From Klebsormidium nitens (Eukaryota; Streptophyta; Klebsormidiophyceae; Klebsormidiales; Klebsormidiaceae), in the NCBI GenBank assembly GCA_000708835.1, contig DF237144.1:1-64000 (forward strand): DNA of 64,000 nt, written 5' to 3'. The position numbers and the translations under genes were made by a program. Shown here one piece after another: positions 47,301 to 59,540 of the stretch. The notes under the pieces are model-generated. The model ran no database searches and had not been told where the DNA came from. It saw only the letters and a program-made list of their open reading frames with translations. Within the stretch, counting starts at the first letter, position 1. The number at the start of each line of letters is the position of its first letter.

Positions 47301-48481
47301 GACCTCTCAGTGCCGCCAGCCTGAAAGCCCTATTCCCCTTTGCGAGGACCCAGCAAAGTTCTCACCTTTGTTTTCTTCGCTTCTAGGTGTTACAGGGACG
47401 GAAGGCTAGCCGCAATACGTCGATCCAGTTCTGCCCGGCCGGTTACAGACCCTACTCCGGACTGCATGAGCGCCCACCAAAAAGTATTCGTCCCATCTTG
47501 GTTCCTTTCCAATATCCCGAAATTCGCAAATAAACCTTTCGTTTCTTCGCTTGCACTAGGTAACACGGGACCTAGAGGCCAACCGCAATGCGTTGATGCC
47601 ATTCCGTCCGGTTACAGACCCCACTCAGGACCGCAAGCGCCCGCAAAGCTCTTGCCCGTTTCTTTTCCTTTTTGGCACCATCTTACTGGAAAAGTTCGGC
47701 CTTTGACGGCAGCCAACAGGCTCCGAACCCTTCTTGACGCGCCCAACAAGGTTCTTACTCTCAAATTTGTTTTTTTCGCTCCTGGCCGTTACGGGAACTG
47801 GAGCTAGGTCGACGCAGTCATATCTCGCGATGTCATGAAGGGGTAAGCGCCATGAAGGGCAACAGCAACACTTAAATAAAAACCTAAAACAATGGTTTAC
47901 AGGCTCCGCACCCGTACCCTCCCTAACCCCCTGACCAACCCCACCCGTCCCTGGGTTACCCTTCATGGCGCTTACCCTTCATAAATTCGATTGGAAATGT
48001 CGCAGTCCACTTCGGATGAAGACGCTACTCAGCATCGAAGGCGTCCAACAGTTTCATCTCATCTCCTTTCCTTTTCGGTATCATACAAGCCGCAAATACA
48101 CCTTTCTTATTAAAGGTACCACAGGGTCCACCGCAATACGCCGATGCAGTTCCGCCCGGTTACAGACCCTACTCCGGCCCGCAAGCTTCCAGCGGAAAAC
48201 GAGTCTTTCGCTTTTCGTTTTTACAGGACAAGAACCGCGACCCCAGAAAACTCTGGCCTACGTGTCTGATTCTCTATGCAAGCGCCCAACAATATTCTCA
48301 CCTTAGATTTCTCTACTATGTGATTCCAGGTAACACAGGGCCGGGAGTTCAACTGCAGCACGTCGATCAAGTGCCCCCCGGTTCCAGACCCTACTCCGGG
48401 CCGCAAGCGCTCCCCCCGCATCCGCCGGTCTACCAAGCTCAGTCGTACGGACAGCCAGCTCAGTCGTTCCCGCAGTCCTGA
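44330..48481 (+). CDS. Unrecognised cysteine-rich type I membrane protein (4 exons)
   Basis: I do not recognise the family. Exons with consistent phases: 44330-44497, 44734-44806, 45855-46310, 48330-48481, about 282 residues. Exon 1 encodes a basic N-terminus and a hydrophobic signal-anchor or signal peptide (LLAALLIAVCIFLELAV). A second ATG near 44420 would give a more usual signal peptide length. Exon 3 encodes a Cys/Ser-rich ectodomain (GTCTIV, YTCGSG, AACCISPTSC, SDCSANG, SCCYDTSS; ten cysteines), a Ser/Pro linker, one transmembrane helix (LLVAGIVAAVIGIVVLSCLG), then a basic stop-transfer KKRTKEVEKDRR. Exon 4 adds a Pro/Gln-rich cytosolic tail with YGQPAQSFPQS at the end. An intervening small exon between 44806 and 45855 cannot be excluded. 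It resembles a plant cell-surface protein with a short adaptor-like tail; that is inference from layout only. Confidence 0.65.
44628..44662 (+). repeat. 5' echo copy of exon 2 of the cysteine-rich protein gene
   Basis: GTTACAGACCCTTGCGCGGCCGCTCAAT repeats the acceptor and exon head at 44728-44755 nearly exactly, 102 bp upstream, and then diverges. The copy has a usable AG. Confidence 0.9.
46605..48190 (+). repeat. 5' echo array of the last exon (48330-48481), at least eight units
   Basis: Acceptor-plus-head copies (CTAG or CAG then GKNNCACAGGG) begin near 46610, 46727, 46846, 46961, 47265, 47387, 47560, 47786 and 48116. The three farthest intervals are 117, 119 and 115 bp; nearer ones are longer (173, 226, 330, 214). 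The copy at 47560 still encodes GNTGPRGQPQCVDAIPSGYR, close to the real exon head GNTGPGVQLQHVDQVPPGSR. A downstream word GCGAGCGCCCAACAA, derived from the exon, recurs in each unit. Confidence 0.88.
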
Positions 48482-50418
48482 CCCACTTCCGGGTTATGCG
48501 CTAACCAGCACTTTCACAGCGTAGAGGCCTGACCCCGCTTCCGGAATACGTGCTAACCAGAACCTTTCGTCAATAAGGAGTCAGCTTGTAGAAGCCACGG
48601 TGTTGACTCTGTAGTTCGAGCAACAGTTTTGGACAGTGCTAATCGAACAAATGAATTGTCGAGGATCTGGTACAGTAGAGCTCAGAGCAGGTTAAGAAAC
48701 TTCCAGGGTACGTGGGGAAAATCACAGGAGATTGGTTATTTTCGGTAACCATGACATCATGCTCCCCGCCTCATCCGGTCCCAATGACGTGTCCTTCTGA
48801 AGATATCTGCGTTGTTACGAGCCGTTCATACGTCCAAAGCTGAATGATAAGTTAGTCTCCTCGTGCACTCGGTTCGCTCATCATAATTGGGTGTAGTCAC
48901 AGTCAAACTTACGAGGCTAGGATACTCGTAGCATGAAAGGACGGCTGCATCGAGAAGATAGCATGCCTTCAAAGGATCCCTGCCTTGATCAAGCAATTGG
49001 CGCGGCGCGGTCGCGGTCGCGCCGCGATGTTGCATGCATAGCTCTGGGATCGCCTAGCTTACCCTATTTATGTCATTCGTGGTGTGATGCTGACGGTCGG
49101 TTCAGTCGGCTTAGCTCCGACGATCGCCTCCATGATGAACCATTAATGCGCCCTATGAACTGAGATCACCAATTTTAACTGCTTCGTGAAGACAGGGCGG
49201 CCGCCGATGACACCATCGTTTCAAGTTTCCAAGTTGAGCGCCAGCTAGCTGCTCCATATGCAGAAATTATGTTGAATATGCCGCCGGGCGCCGAAAGCTA
49301 CTAGTGATGAGCCGGTTACTGAGATTTCATATTTGATAGAGAGTGCAGATTTGGACTCACTGGACTATATATTACTAGACCGGCGAGCTTTGAGTACGCA
49401 TGGATTATATCCACACTATACTAAGTGCGAGCATATTGTGTTGATTGATAAGGTTGTCCAATCCAGATGCACGCATGACATTTATATGCATGACACACGT
49501 ACCGTCACGCCTGATTGAGCCAAGTTGATTGAGCATATGATGGGACTGTTAGATTCTCTCTTTAATCAAATCCAGAGGCCTGTAGAAAGCAGTCACTAAA
49601 GCTAGCTCTATCTTGATTAAAAACCAATCCTGCAAAAGTTTGCACTCCACAATGTGCATATACGTCGACTCAAATGTCTCCTGACTACTTCTGCCTTGTC
49701 CAAGCTCTTTCGAGCCTATGGTATCTGCTACCGCAGACCTACGGTTTTCGACGTACCGCTCAACGAAACAGGTCTGCCAAAAGTGTGGAGTTCCGACATT
49801 AGGACGAATGACGTACGAATGACGAACGCTGCTAGTATTTAACTGACCTTACGGCTCTCCTCCGCAGTCACTTTCGACCGCACCTGCCGCTTTGTTAGGC
49901 TGCCCTTTGACTGCAGGCTTCCGTCAGTTTGTACCGTCAGTTTGTATACAAAACGGAGTAAATTCCAAAAATGAAGACCCAAAAGTTCTGCCCAAAAATC
50001 GGCGCCGGATGATTCGCCAGAAAGACGTTTTTTTACGGGCCACGATCTATGTTAGGTCGTTCGTCTGATGGTCACCCCACCCAAAAGCACGCGGAATAAT
50101 GCACGGATGGCACTTTCAAGCAACCCAAATCCTCGTCAACCTTCTCTAACGAGACTCGAAAGACTGTCGCTTCTCCTGCATGGTAAGCTCCCCGGATTCG
50201 ACCTCCTTTCGAGGTCTTTCTACTCGAGCCCCCATGACCATTTCAATTCCTCCGATTCCGTTAACCACAGTCCTAAAAGTACAGTCGACCCTTGAAAGCA
50301 AAACGTATAAAGGCCCTAGATGTCAAAGTCCTGACCTCCAACAAAACCCTACGTCTGTGAGTCTTCAGTTCCCAAATGCTTTTGCAACCAAACCCACAAA
50401 CCTCCAAACTCCTGAACC
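48482..50418. other. Intergenic region between the cysteine-rich protein gene and root-cap gene A
   Basis: No exon seen. It contains a GC-rich hairpin at 49001-49026. The segment from about 49850 (CGCAGTCACTTTCGACCGCACCT) matches the one at about 58835, marking the downstream edge of the tandem gene duplication. Confidence 0.45.
49001..49026. repeat. GC hairpin
   Basis: CGCGGCGCG at 49001-49009 pairs exactly with CGCGCCGCG at 49018-49026 across an 8-nt loop. Confidence 0.7.
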
Positions 50419-53400
50419 TCAGACCCCCGCGCACACGAGCTCGCCGTCCGCCGCGTGGCGGCACGCGAAGCCGCTGACGCTCAGGGTTTGCGCGTCGGCG
50501 CTCAGCATCTTGCGCGACACGGCCGCGTCGCGCGAGCCCGGTTGGTCCGTACCGGGCGCTTCGAAGGTACGCACGTACTGGGCAAATTTGCAGTCGGGTG
50601 AAGTCAGGTCGGATGTCTGGTAGTCGGGGTACGTACCGTCGACGATGCCTTTGCCGTTTTTGCCCACGTGGCCTGCCAGGGCCTGCGCGGAGAAAGGCGC
50701 CACGTGGGCAGAATCAGCTGGGTGAGCGAACTAAACTGCCAAGAGCCGAAAAGCGCATGAAAGTCAGAGGACCTTTGTTTCCAGGCGCTTTTCTCCTTTT
50801 CTGCTAAACGTGCAGTTTTCGCGTCGAGTGCGCTGATTGCGACAGACAGAACTGCAAGGAACGACCTTCAAGTTCGTCAAACAAATAAAGGTAGACATCT
50901 TTAGACGGACCGCGAAGTGAGCGCAATTGAGGTGGCCGGAAATAGGAAGTCAAGCTGATAAGAAGAAACGCGAACTGGATGACATCTCTGGTCGAAGGTG
51001 TCGATCTTTGGCTAAGCTGAAACGTCGGAATCGAGTAGGAGTTGCGCCACACTTTGAAACGAAATCCTGAGATCTTCGAATTTGGACGCCTTTGCATCCT
51101 CACTTTCGGACGACCCTCCTTTCTTGCACGCGCCAGGCTTCAAGGTTGTTCTTTTCCGGACGTCCAAAGCTGGTGCAGTGCAACAGACTCCGTGCACCGA
51201 CTATGTCATTGAAAACCGAAGACGGAGACACGTGCGAGGTCTTGGCGTTCGTTCCTGGCTGTTGGGTCCCGCATCAACTCCGCAAGAAAATGCGGGTTTA
51301 AGAAGTTCCGAATGGGGGAAGAAACCTGAAATGTACCTCGAATTGCTGCGGTTTGCCGCTCTGAAACATCTGTCCCAGGACTCCGTGCACTGATGGCGTC
51401 ATGCGCAGGTTGTTGATCGCAAAGTCGAGATGGAGGCCGTCAGGGAAGCTGCCAGTGTGTTTCACGGCCTGCGCGGGGTTTAGATTTGGGGTTAGGTAGG
51501 GTTTCATCGAGGAATTAAGCAGGCTTTATCTTGGGTTAAGCAGGGTTTGCAAGCGGGTTAAGCACGATGCATCTAGTTGAAATTGGGCGAGCTAGATGAA
51601 GACCGTCGGGGAAGCGGTGGGACGCGACCTGCACGGGGTTCGGTCTCGGGGTTAAGCAGGATTTAAGTTTGGGGTTATCAGGCTTTCTCCAGAGATAGGC
51701 AGGGAAAATTGCGGTGGCCAATGGTCAAGCAGCATTATATGGTGCCTCGATTTGGGTGGAAGCGGAAACCGACGTCGGGAAAGCGGTGCGACGCGGGTTT
51801 GTTCTTGGGTTACCAGAGCTCCCTTCAAATCTAGCTGGTTATGAAGAAGAAAGATTTAACGTAAATACCGACTCAAATTCAATCCCTTCTTCCAAGCCTG
51901 ACCTTCCTTCGACAGGAAATGAGAAAGGGCGAAGGCCGTCAAGTCATTGTCGTGGAGCGCCCTACGAACACACTGTTTTTCGGGCTTAAGCAGCGTGCGG
52001 GTTGCAAAAACGGGGAAACAAAAAGAAAAAGAAAGAAGAAAAAACTGTGGTTTGGATCAAATTGCATTTTCAATGAATGGACTCAATGGCGAGGAGAGGA
52101 CGAAAGCATTCTAGCTGACTATTGTTAACACGAGACGTCTGGAAGATCCGATCCGGGGACTGTTCGACTCGATTACACGCAGTCTATTTCGAAGTTGAGC
52201 AGGCATGTGAGTTTCGAGTGAGGATTCAAAAAGGTCTCGTCTTTTTCTGTGGCAATCAACCCGAGACTTCATTCCAATCATAACGCTGAACACCCCAAGA
52301 CTTAGGAGTGACTATCAATGCATGCATAAACAAGACGCGACAGAAAGACAGGAAGAAGAAAAGCCGGAGGAAACGTTTTTAAAAAACCTCACCTTGATTT
52401 CCATCTCCACTACGCCCGAGATGTTGACACGCACGCCGTCCCTCGCGGCTGACGTCATCAGACGCTCCAGCACGCAGGAGCCGTCCGATGTGCGCCACGT
52501 GTCATCTCCAGAGCCCGCGAGCTCGTGGGAAAGGATTGGCTCCGAATCGAAAGCGATTGTGAGGTTGCTGGCGAGAGACGCGTCGGGCCTATCAGCGAGT
52601 GCCACGTGGACGGTGTGTTCGGTCCGCCCGTCTTCGGAAGTGTAGATGAAAAAGAAGGAGTCCATCCTGGTTCCCTTGAAGCGGCCGTCTTCCGTTACCT
52701 GCGGGCGGAACAGCGAATTTGGATTTTGTCCAAAAAAGCGAAGGAATGTTTTGGTTGACACTGGCAGGTATGAACCGATTCAAACGAAGCTTTAGAAGCC
52801 CAGAACGGCGAGGCTTCTGCTGGACATCAAGGAAGAACCAGTGACCGCTGCACTGCAAAGGTGGAAGAAATAGCGCTTGAGCAACGAAGCAGCGAAAGGC
52901 ATTCAGCACATTCCTCACAGCCGAGCGCAAACTCGTCTTAGCTTATGTCTGTGAAACCTGCCAAACTGCGTTTGCATGATGACGGAAATAACATGCCACA
53001 AAAGTACCAAGAAAGGTCAAAGTTTTTCACCAGTCCGAAAAAGTGACTGTTCATGTGGAAGCGAGTGTCGGAGATAAGGCAGAAGTGCTTATCCTGCAAA
53101 GGAGAATGAGCAAATTTTGAGACACGTGGCAGATTATCATTGGGTCAGCCAGTGGCCCGTGCCAGACACATTACATTATTAGCTTTTCCTCGTCAATGAT
53201 TCTGATGACACGTGGCTAGCTTTCTGTTTGCAAATGGTGGAACCATTGTATGACCTGGTTCACATTGGAGTTGCCAAATTGTCATAACTTAGATCACAGC
53301 CTGATCGGAAGCATATCGTGCATTCTTCGACCCCCAACTCGATCGAAGATTAGGGCAGGACTAGAACAAGTCCTTCTTGTTCAGAAAGAAGTCAACCCAT

Positions 53401-55426
53401 CAACCTAGATAGAAAGGGTCTGGACTGGGACACTCGAGATGATAAGGACAATCAGACAGAATTCAGGATCGGAGTGCTTCAAGTGATCCAAGGCCTGTGA
53501 ACAGAACTTTTGCGGAGGAGTTTGACTTGGCTCGGGCACGATTAACCGCCTGAACATTGTGAGTGGCCCTTGTGTTCATAAGGAAGTTGCGAAATTAAGG
53601 TCTTATGTATTCCTAACATAAAGCGTGACGTTTCACTTAGGGGCGGGGTGAAACGGAGGCGTTGATAAGACGGGATCTTAAGAGGGGGTTTCACAAGGGC
53701 CGTGGGGAAAAGCGGGGGTTCAACGAGAGTACACTCAAAGGTAAGGTGTAGGCAGCGAGGATTTTGCTGTTCCAGCTCACCCTGGTCATCACAGAAAACT
53801 GAAAAGCTCAAACGCTGCTAGAAGGGAGCCTTCGTCAGACGTCCTGACCCATGACATGAACGAAAAGGACTTGTTCTTTGAAAGCAGGAGAGAAGAGAGA
53901 GTAGAATGCATGGATTTGAAGAAAGTGTTTCTGGAGAGATCATGGGCCCTGAGAGCGAATTGGACTAGCTCTGCAGGTGCCCTAGTGAATGTGGGGTTGA
54001 GCTGGATCAGCTATTGCAGGAAAAATTGTTTGCTCACCTGTTCTCCGTGGAAGTAATAATTGATTCCTTCAGGTCCCTCAAAACGTGGGTCCTACATAAT
54101 GCGCATAAGGGGACGGTTGAGAAACGTTTGATACGCAATGTTCTTCCAACCAGGACTACGATTGAAACGTTCTGGGACCGGAACGACTTTTTAAAAGTAG
54201 GGAAGCGCTTGCGGAAAATCTCGAATGCAAAAGATCGATTCAGTAGGCAACAGAATGTGAAACACCGGGGAACGTTAGAGTGCTTCCAAAGACGAAGGGG
54301 TGCCAGCTGTCAGAGTCCCTTCAAAGTCATCTACATTGAAATACATCTGACATGTTCTCATGTTGCGGCAATTCAGTAACTTTGGGAAGACTCAAACAAC
54401 ACAACGTTGCAACAGAGGCAATCAGTACAGGGTGCACCTTGAAAGGTGCAAAACGTGAAGTGTCCTCTGACAGTGAGCTTACCCCACGGCCTCCCGGAGC
54501 CTTTGTGGGGCGGGGCATGCACGTGCACCTTACACGTGCCGTAAGGCCCCCCGCGACATACTCTAAATTGGCGTTGCTGCAGGACGTAGTGCACGTGCCT
54601 CTCTCGCACGAGGCGACGCCTGCGGACGTCAGCAGAATGTGGTCGGTGACGTCAGCAAAGGGGCACATCCGCATCAGAGAACGGTCGGTGACATCAGAAG
54701 CAGGCGGATGGGGAGTCAGCAGAGAGTGCACACTGGTGCAGTCAGCAGAACTGATCAGCCGCGTCAGCAGAGGGCGAATGCTGACGTCAGTAGGCGGTTA
54801 CATTGTTTCAGCACAGCTTCTTGACACCAAAGGTTACCCAGTGCCCGATCAGGTTCCGGACCCTTATAAAGTCGCACAGGCTTCTAGTGTCAGAGCCGCA
54901 GCTTTATACAGCAAACAGCCTCGCAAGCAGACTTGACACCAGTTGACAAAAAGTTGGAATTTACCAAAGGTTGCGGTGATGCGCACACTGACCGTCCCAG
55001 TGTCGGAACAGGCATACATACAGAAATAGCCCCGTACGCAGACTTGACACCAGTTAATGCACGGAGAGGAAGCGTTCTGTCTGATGTTGATCTGAAACTT
55101 ATCTGAACCCCTTGCGCCATGTCTAGACTTGGTCTGCAGCTCGCAGACGGAATCCAGACATCTCCGACCAGTCTGAAGTATGTTTGAAACTCTCTGTCTT
55201 CAAATCGTTCCTCGGACAAGCGTGCTTTGACCAAAAGGTAACACCGGAGCTGCGGGCCCTTACCATCAGCTGATTGCAGTTTAGCCGCATCGAACTGGCC
55301 GGTGTCTGAGCACTCAACGGGTGAGCCGGCCGGCTCCGCCCGCTGGAAGCATGCCCTGCAACTCCCCAGAGCTGGCTGCGGAGCTGCAATAGCCTCATGT
55401 ACAAATTCAGCGCAGAGAAGCAGCAC
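50419..55426 (-). CDS. Root-cap family secreted protein, gene A (7 exons)
   Basis: This belongs to the plant root-cap/LEA-like secreted family. Exons on the minus strand: about 55264-55426 (start uncertain), 54483-54619, 54038-54091, 53031-53093, 52393-52698, 51337-51468, 50419-50682. Phases agree from exon 1 on. Exon 1 holds a signal peptide core (LVLLLCAEFVHEAIA). Exon 2 is a Cys-rich segment (GTCTTSCS ... RCTCMP). Exons 3-4 read DPRFEGPEGINYYFHGEQ and DKHFCLISDTRFHMNSHFFG, the von Willebrand D-like start of the family. Exon 6 has FPDGLHLDF and VHGVLGQMF, and exon 7 DYQTSDLTSPDCKF, the family's C-terminal signature, followed by a Cys-containing tail ending CAGV. No in-frame ATG precedes the signal peptide; an ATG in the neighbouring frame at about 55490 suggests a one-base frameshift or a missed exon. 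The role in the family is poorly known: secreted, wall or mucilage associated. Confidence 0.8.
50661..50710 (-). repeat. Inverted repeat enclosing the last-exon acceptor, gene A
   Basis: TGCCCACGTGGC (50661-50672) and GCCACGTGGGCA (50699-50710) are perfect 12-bp inverted arms. The 3' splice site of the last exon (AG at 50683-50684) lies in the 26-nt loop. The same arrangement occurs in gene B. Confidence 0.85.
51585..51815 (-). repeat. 5' echo copies of exon 6, root-cap gene A
   Basis: The exon head and acceptor (plus strand GAGGCCGTCAGGGAAGCTGCC...GCCTGCGCGGGGTT at 51433-51480) recurs as GACCGTCGGGGAAGCGGTGGGACGCGACCTGCACGGGGTT near 51600-51640 and GACGTCGGGAAAGCGGTGCGACGCGGGTTTGTTC near 51770-51805, spaced about 165 bp. 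The copies resemble gene B's exon head (GCGGTGGGACGCGACCTGC) more than gene A's own. Confidence 0.85.
54620..55060 (-). repeat. TGACGTCA-rich tract and direct repeats in intron 1, root-cap gene A
   Basis: Repeated GACGTCAGCAG/GTCAGCAGA words occur between 54625 and 54795, two of them containing the palindromic bZIP core TGACGTCA (54647 and 54781). A second direct repeat, GCAGACTTGACACCAGTT, occurs near 54928 and 55039, 111 bp apart. The GTCAGCAG words resemble, in reverse complement, the intron side of the exon 2 acceptor (TGACGTCCGCAG), so they may be short acceptor echoes rather than binding sites. Confidence 0.5.
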
Positions 55427-55539
55427 CAGAGCGGGCGGCCCGCAGCGCGAGCCTGCTGACGTCAGACTGACGCTTGTTGGGAGCCATTACGTAATACTGG
55501 TTGCTGGCAGGGAGCAGAGGCGCAGTATGAGAGATCAGA

Positions 55540-58500
55540 AGCTCAATGATGTGGTGGCGTTGGAATTTGAGCTGCGGTGTGCGAGGTGCTCGGAATGTGA
55601 AGCTTGGAAATTGGAGATGCTATGAATGAAAGCTGGCTCAAGAGAAGCACGTTATATAAGCGACTCAGAACGTGATCAGCAATATTGGAATCAAATGGGC
55701 TGGCCGGAGCGGAATTGAACAGCTTCGCTGATATCAAGCTGCGAGTACGCGGTCCCGACGTCCGCGGTACGATCGAGCGGAAGCCGCCTGCTACTGAGCT
55801 GATTAACACAGGCTGACTCACAACGAGTGACTCTAGTCTGCCAAAGCGAAGCTGGAAAGGATGAGCTGTCATGGCTTGCTTGTCATACTGTGAGACAGCT
55901 CAGTGTAACAGCTGTGACAGCAATTGCTTAATTCTTCAGCAATCGCTTCAAACTTTGCCGTTTCAGATGCACACTTGCCGACTCAATCCAACCACTCCGT
56001 AATCATTGAATCACGCCGAAGCAGTCGGACTTCCGTACAAGCGTTCAACGTCGAATTATCCGTACGATTTGTTGACTCTGACTCGCCTATCGAACTTCGA
56101 CGACGTCAACGCACTGATTCAGCCTGATTGTGCATATGGACCGAACAGCTGCTGGGGTCCGGCGGACACCCCCCTCAAATCAGGCTGCGATGCCGGGGCG
56201 CCGGACCCCCCCGAGCAGGGTTCGTTGCGTGCGCTTGGCGGGCGGCTGGCGTGCAGTGATGCGGCAATGGCTCAGAGATTTTATTTTAGCGGGCGGCAGC
56301 TGCAAATTTGCAAGCCTGCCTCGCGTTTCCACTTTCCATGCATGCGGCGCGGGCAGGCCGGGTTGGCCCTCACTGAATTAATTGGGCGAACCAGCTAGCC
56401 CATTGAATACTTTCTGCACACTTTCTGGTGACCAGTGTCCAACCATAGCTTATAGCCTTGATACGCGGGCTTGCACAACAGAAGAGTTATCACTGACGTG
56501 GTACTTACTGGAGGCGACAGCTGCCAGCTTCACTGCCTGGCATGAACCAAATTAGCTAAAGTTGTCGCTGTCATGCGATACAGGCTCGGGATTTGATTGG
56601 GCTCGGTAACCAGAGCGGGCCGCGCCGGACATCTGCGACGTCGGCAAACGTACATGATGCGATGTGTCTTATATGCATGGAAATTATATGATTCATTCAT
56701 TGTCGAGACTCTATACTACTCCTCAGTTCCTCTGGAATGACGCGCGCGTGCGTGCGCAAAGCGTCCGATTAAATATGCTAGTGCTTGCGCAAACAGCCCG
56801 GCACTCGAACTTTCCTATGTTGTACTCTTTTAAATCAATCGATGTCCAAAGTACAGAGCAAAAGCCTGGCGACGTGGCACTAAATGACAATGCTTATCGA
56901 ATCTTCACTCCCGAATCTAAAGCAATCCAAGGCCACGCTTAGTGCATAATCAAAATCCCTGGGCAACTCACCGACTCTAGCTCTGGTTACAACACAAAGC
57001 TGCCGGCCGCAGCTACTCCTACTAACAAATGTGAGACTCCGTCAAAATGTGCACGGGGAGAGCTCTTCGATAGTCCTGAGTAGCATTAGTCGTGAAATTC
57101 ACTCGCTCTGGATACTTCAAATTCAACGGGTTTCTAACCAGCCTACCGGTGGTTGATTTTGGCCAGAAGTCCTGTGTTGATGGATTGCAGATAAACTACT
57201 TAAAACGAGTCTCGCGATCTTCGCCAAGGAATCTGGCCATTCAGGAAGGGCCACGCATCGATGGGTTCTAGACGCGTGCCGGCCGCTTAGATGCTTTTTA
57301 TATGTCGGTCGCAAAGCTTGTTAATCATGCCCAGTCCAGCTTTTGGAGTTCGGTCTGAGCGAGCTCGAGCTTTGTAGTATATTTACAGTGGATTTAATTC
57401 AAAACCAATCCACTAGTCTTCGAGCAGCAAAAGTAAGGCTGACTGATCACCAGCTTTGTTTCGAAAGCATGCAGTCCTAGTTGGCGCTTTAGCTCGTGCT
57501 GACGCCGTCCAGTCATGGCATAGCTAGTCGTCCTTTCCACGTGGACTGAGACGGACTTGATCGGTGGACTTAATCCTGAAGTGGCGCAATTTGAATTGCG
57601 TTCTCTCAGTCAAACAACCGGTTGTACAGCTACGACATGGTTTGTAAATGCATCCGTGTACAACCAGGGCCGGACTCCATATTCGTGTACTGTATATTGA
57701 GGTCTTCAGCACCTGTGTATAGAGCTGGTCGACCGTGTTCGAATTCTTACTTGTGTCGGAACACTTCTTGAGATACAACCTCATTTTGGATAGTCAACTG
57801 GACTTGGTGTCTTGGTGAATGACTGCATATTTGATCCGAGACGCAAATCTGTTCGAGGACAGGGATGAGCCAAGCGCATCAGAGATCAGATTGACTCTCT
57901 TAGCTTGGGCATACCTACTCCCAGCTTACACACCGCGGCCAGACACTCGTTGCACAGGATCATGCAGAAGGTGAAGATAGATATGCCAAATTTGCGCAAC
58001 ATATGATGCGAAATGCAATTTGGCAAACGCACCCGATTTTCTGATCTCGTACCGTAGTACATTTGTTTTAGTGTATAGCCCGGCCAGAGCTCAAAGAGAA
58101 CTAGTGCACACCGATTCGTACTAGTGGACGGATTGATCGAATCGCGATGGCGACTGAGCAAAGCGCTTGTTCAATGATTTGAACAGCTAGCTAGCGCCCA
58201 AATGCATGATGGGCTAAGTGCTTATAATCAGTTGCGCATCATGCAGGAGACCGTAAGCTTCGAAAATGCTAATGGACTGCGATCGCCTGCCTATGCCTTT
58301 ACACGGATCTACTACTGCTTCGAAGCGATCTGGAATGACGCGAGCTTTCCTTGGTCGTCGCAATCACTTGTGATCTTGTGGACTTTGGACTCTTAAGTTG
58401 GGTAATTTGAATGCCCATTCTTACGAACTTGGCAAAGAGACTGAGGACATACTCAATCAGGCTGATGAAATGCAAGACTCTTCTCAACGGCACCAGCGAT

Positions 58501-59294
58501 CATGGCAATCCACAGTGACACAATATCTTCACAAGAGTAGCTCCGAGTCTGATCGACTCTGTATGATCCTCTCCACATTGCAGTTGTCCACTCTCAGATT
58601 AGAGACGCGAAATCAACAGCTTTTGGATTGTCCAAACGTACTATACTCTCGCTATCCCCTCGGCACCTAATTCAAGTCAATGGGCGGTATCGATCCTGGT
58701 AAAATCTGCTCTCGTAGCCAGAAAACCAGCGTTTATATGCGGTTTATATACTCTAAAGTTCTGACGTTTTGACGTACGTATGACGTTGTTATCGGACCCG
58801 CTATTCTACAAAGTGTTTTGACACGGCACTCCCCTGCGGTCATTTTCGACCGCACCTTCAAGTTGTGTAGTAGAGTAGTAGGCCGTTTGAACTGTCTGTT
58901 TTAGTTTACAAAAAGCACTAGCACTTGAACTTGGAGACTTCTAAGTTTGGGGCAAAAGGCGCCGCGACAAATGATTGCAGACGATTTGACTCACGTTAGG
59001 CACTCCAATCGGTTGCAACCAATCCCTCGTCAACCTTCTTGTGAGTTTGAATAGAATGTCATGGGTGCCGCAGTAGGCGAGTACCGTTCCCACCAGGCCG
59101 TCTTTCTCACTCAGTGCCCCTAAACTTCTAACGTCGCTAGGGCCCTATAACCCCGCTAAGGCCCTCCAAAGCCAAACCCGAAAGCTCTAAAGTCTCAGAG
59201 TCCCGAACCCCTAAAGCTCTACGTAATTAAAGTCCAAAGCTAGCTCCCAAACCCATCACGCCTACATCCCCAACATCCTGAGCACGCTCTAGTG
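55540..59294. other. Region upstream of root-cap gene A and downstream of gene B
   Basis: Holds the promoter of gene A (first few hundred bases) and the 3' flank of gene B. I see no other exon. Open frames are short and overlap on opposite strands. Confidence 0.45.
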
Positions 59295-59540
59295 TTACAC
59301 CCCCGCGCACAGCAGCCCGCCGTTAGCCACATGGCGACACGCGAAGCCGCCGCTGACGCTCAGGGTTTGCGCGTCGGCGCTTTGCAGCTTGCGCGACGCG
59401 GCCGCGTTCCGAGAGCCTGGTTGGTCCGTACCGGGCGCTTCGAAGGTGCGGACGAACTGGGAGAACTTGCAGTCGGGGGAAGCCAGGTCAGACGTTTGGT
59501 AGTCCCGGTACGTACCGTCGACGATGCCCTCGCCGTTGTC

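Noticed and set aside
54890-55426. A single 178-residue reading frame
   Set aside because: Only its start (signal peptide region, to the donor at 55263) fits a root-cap exon; the rest is intron 1, including a 111-bp direct repeat. It is not one coding exon.
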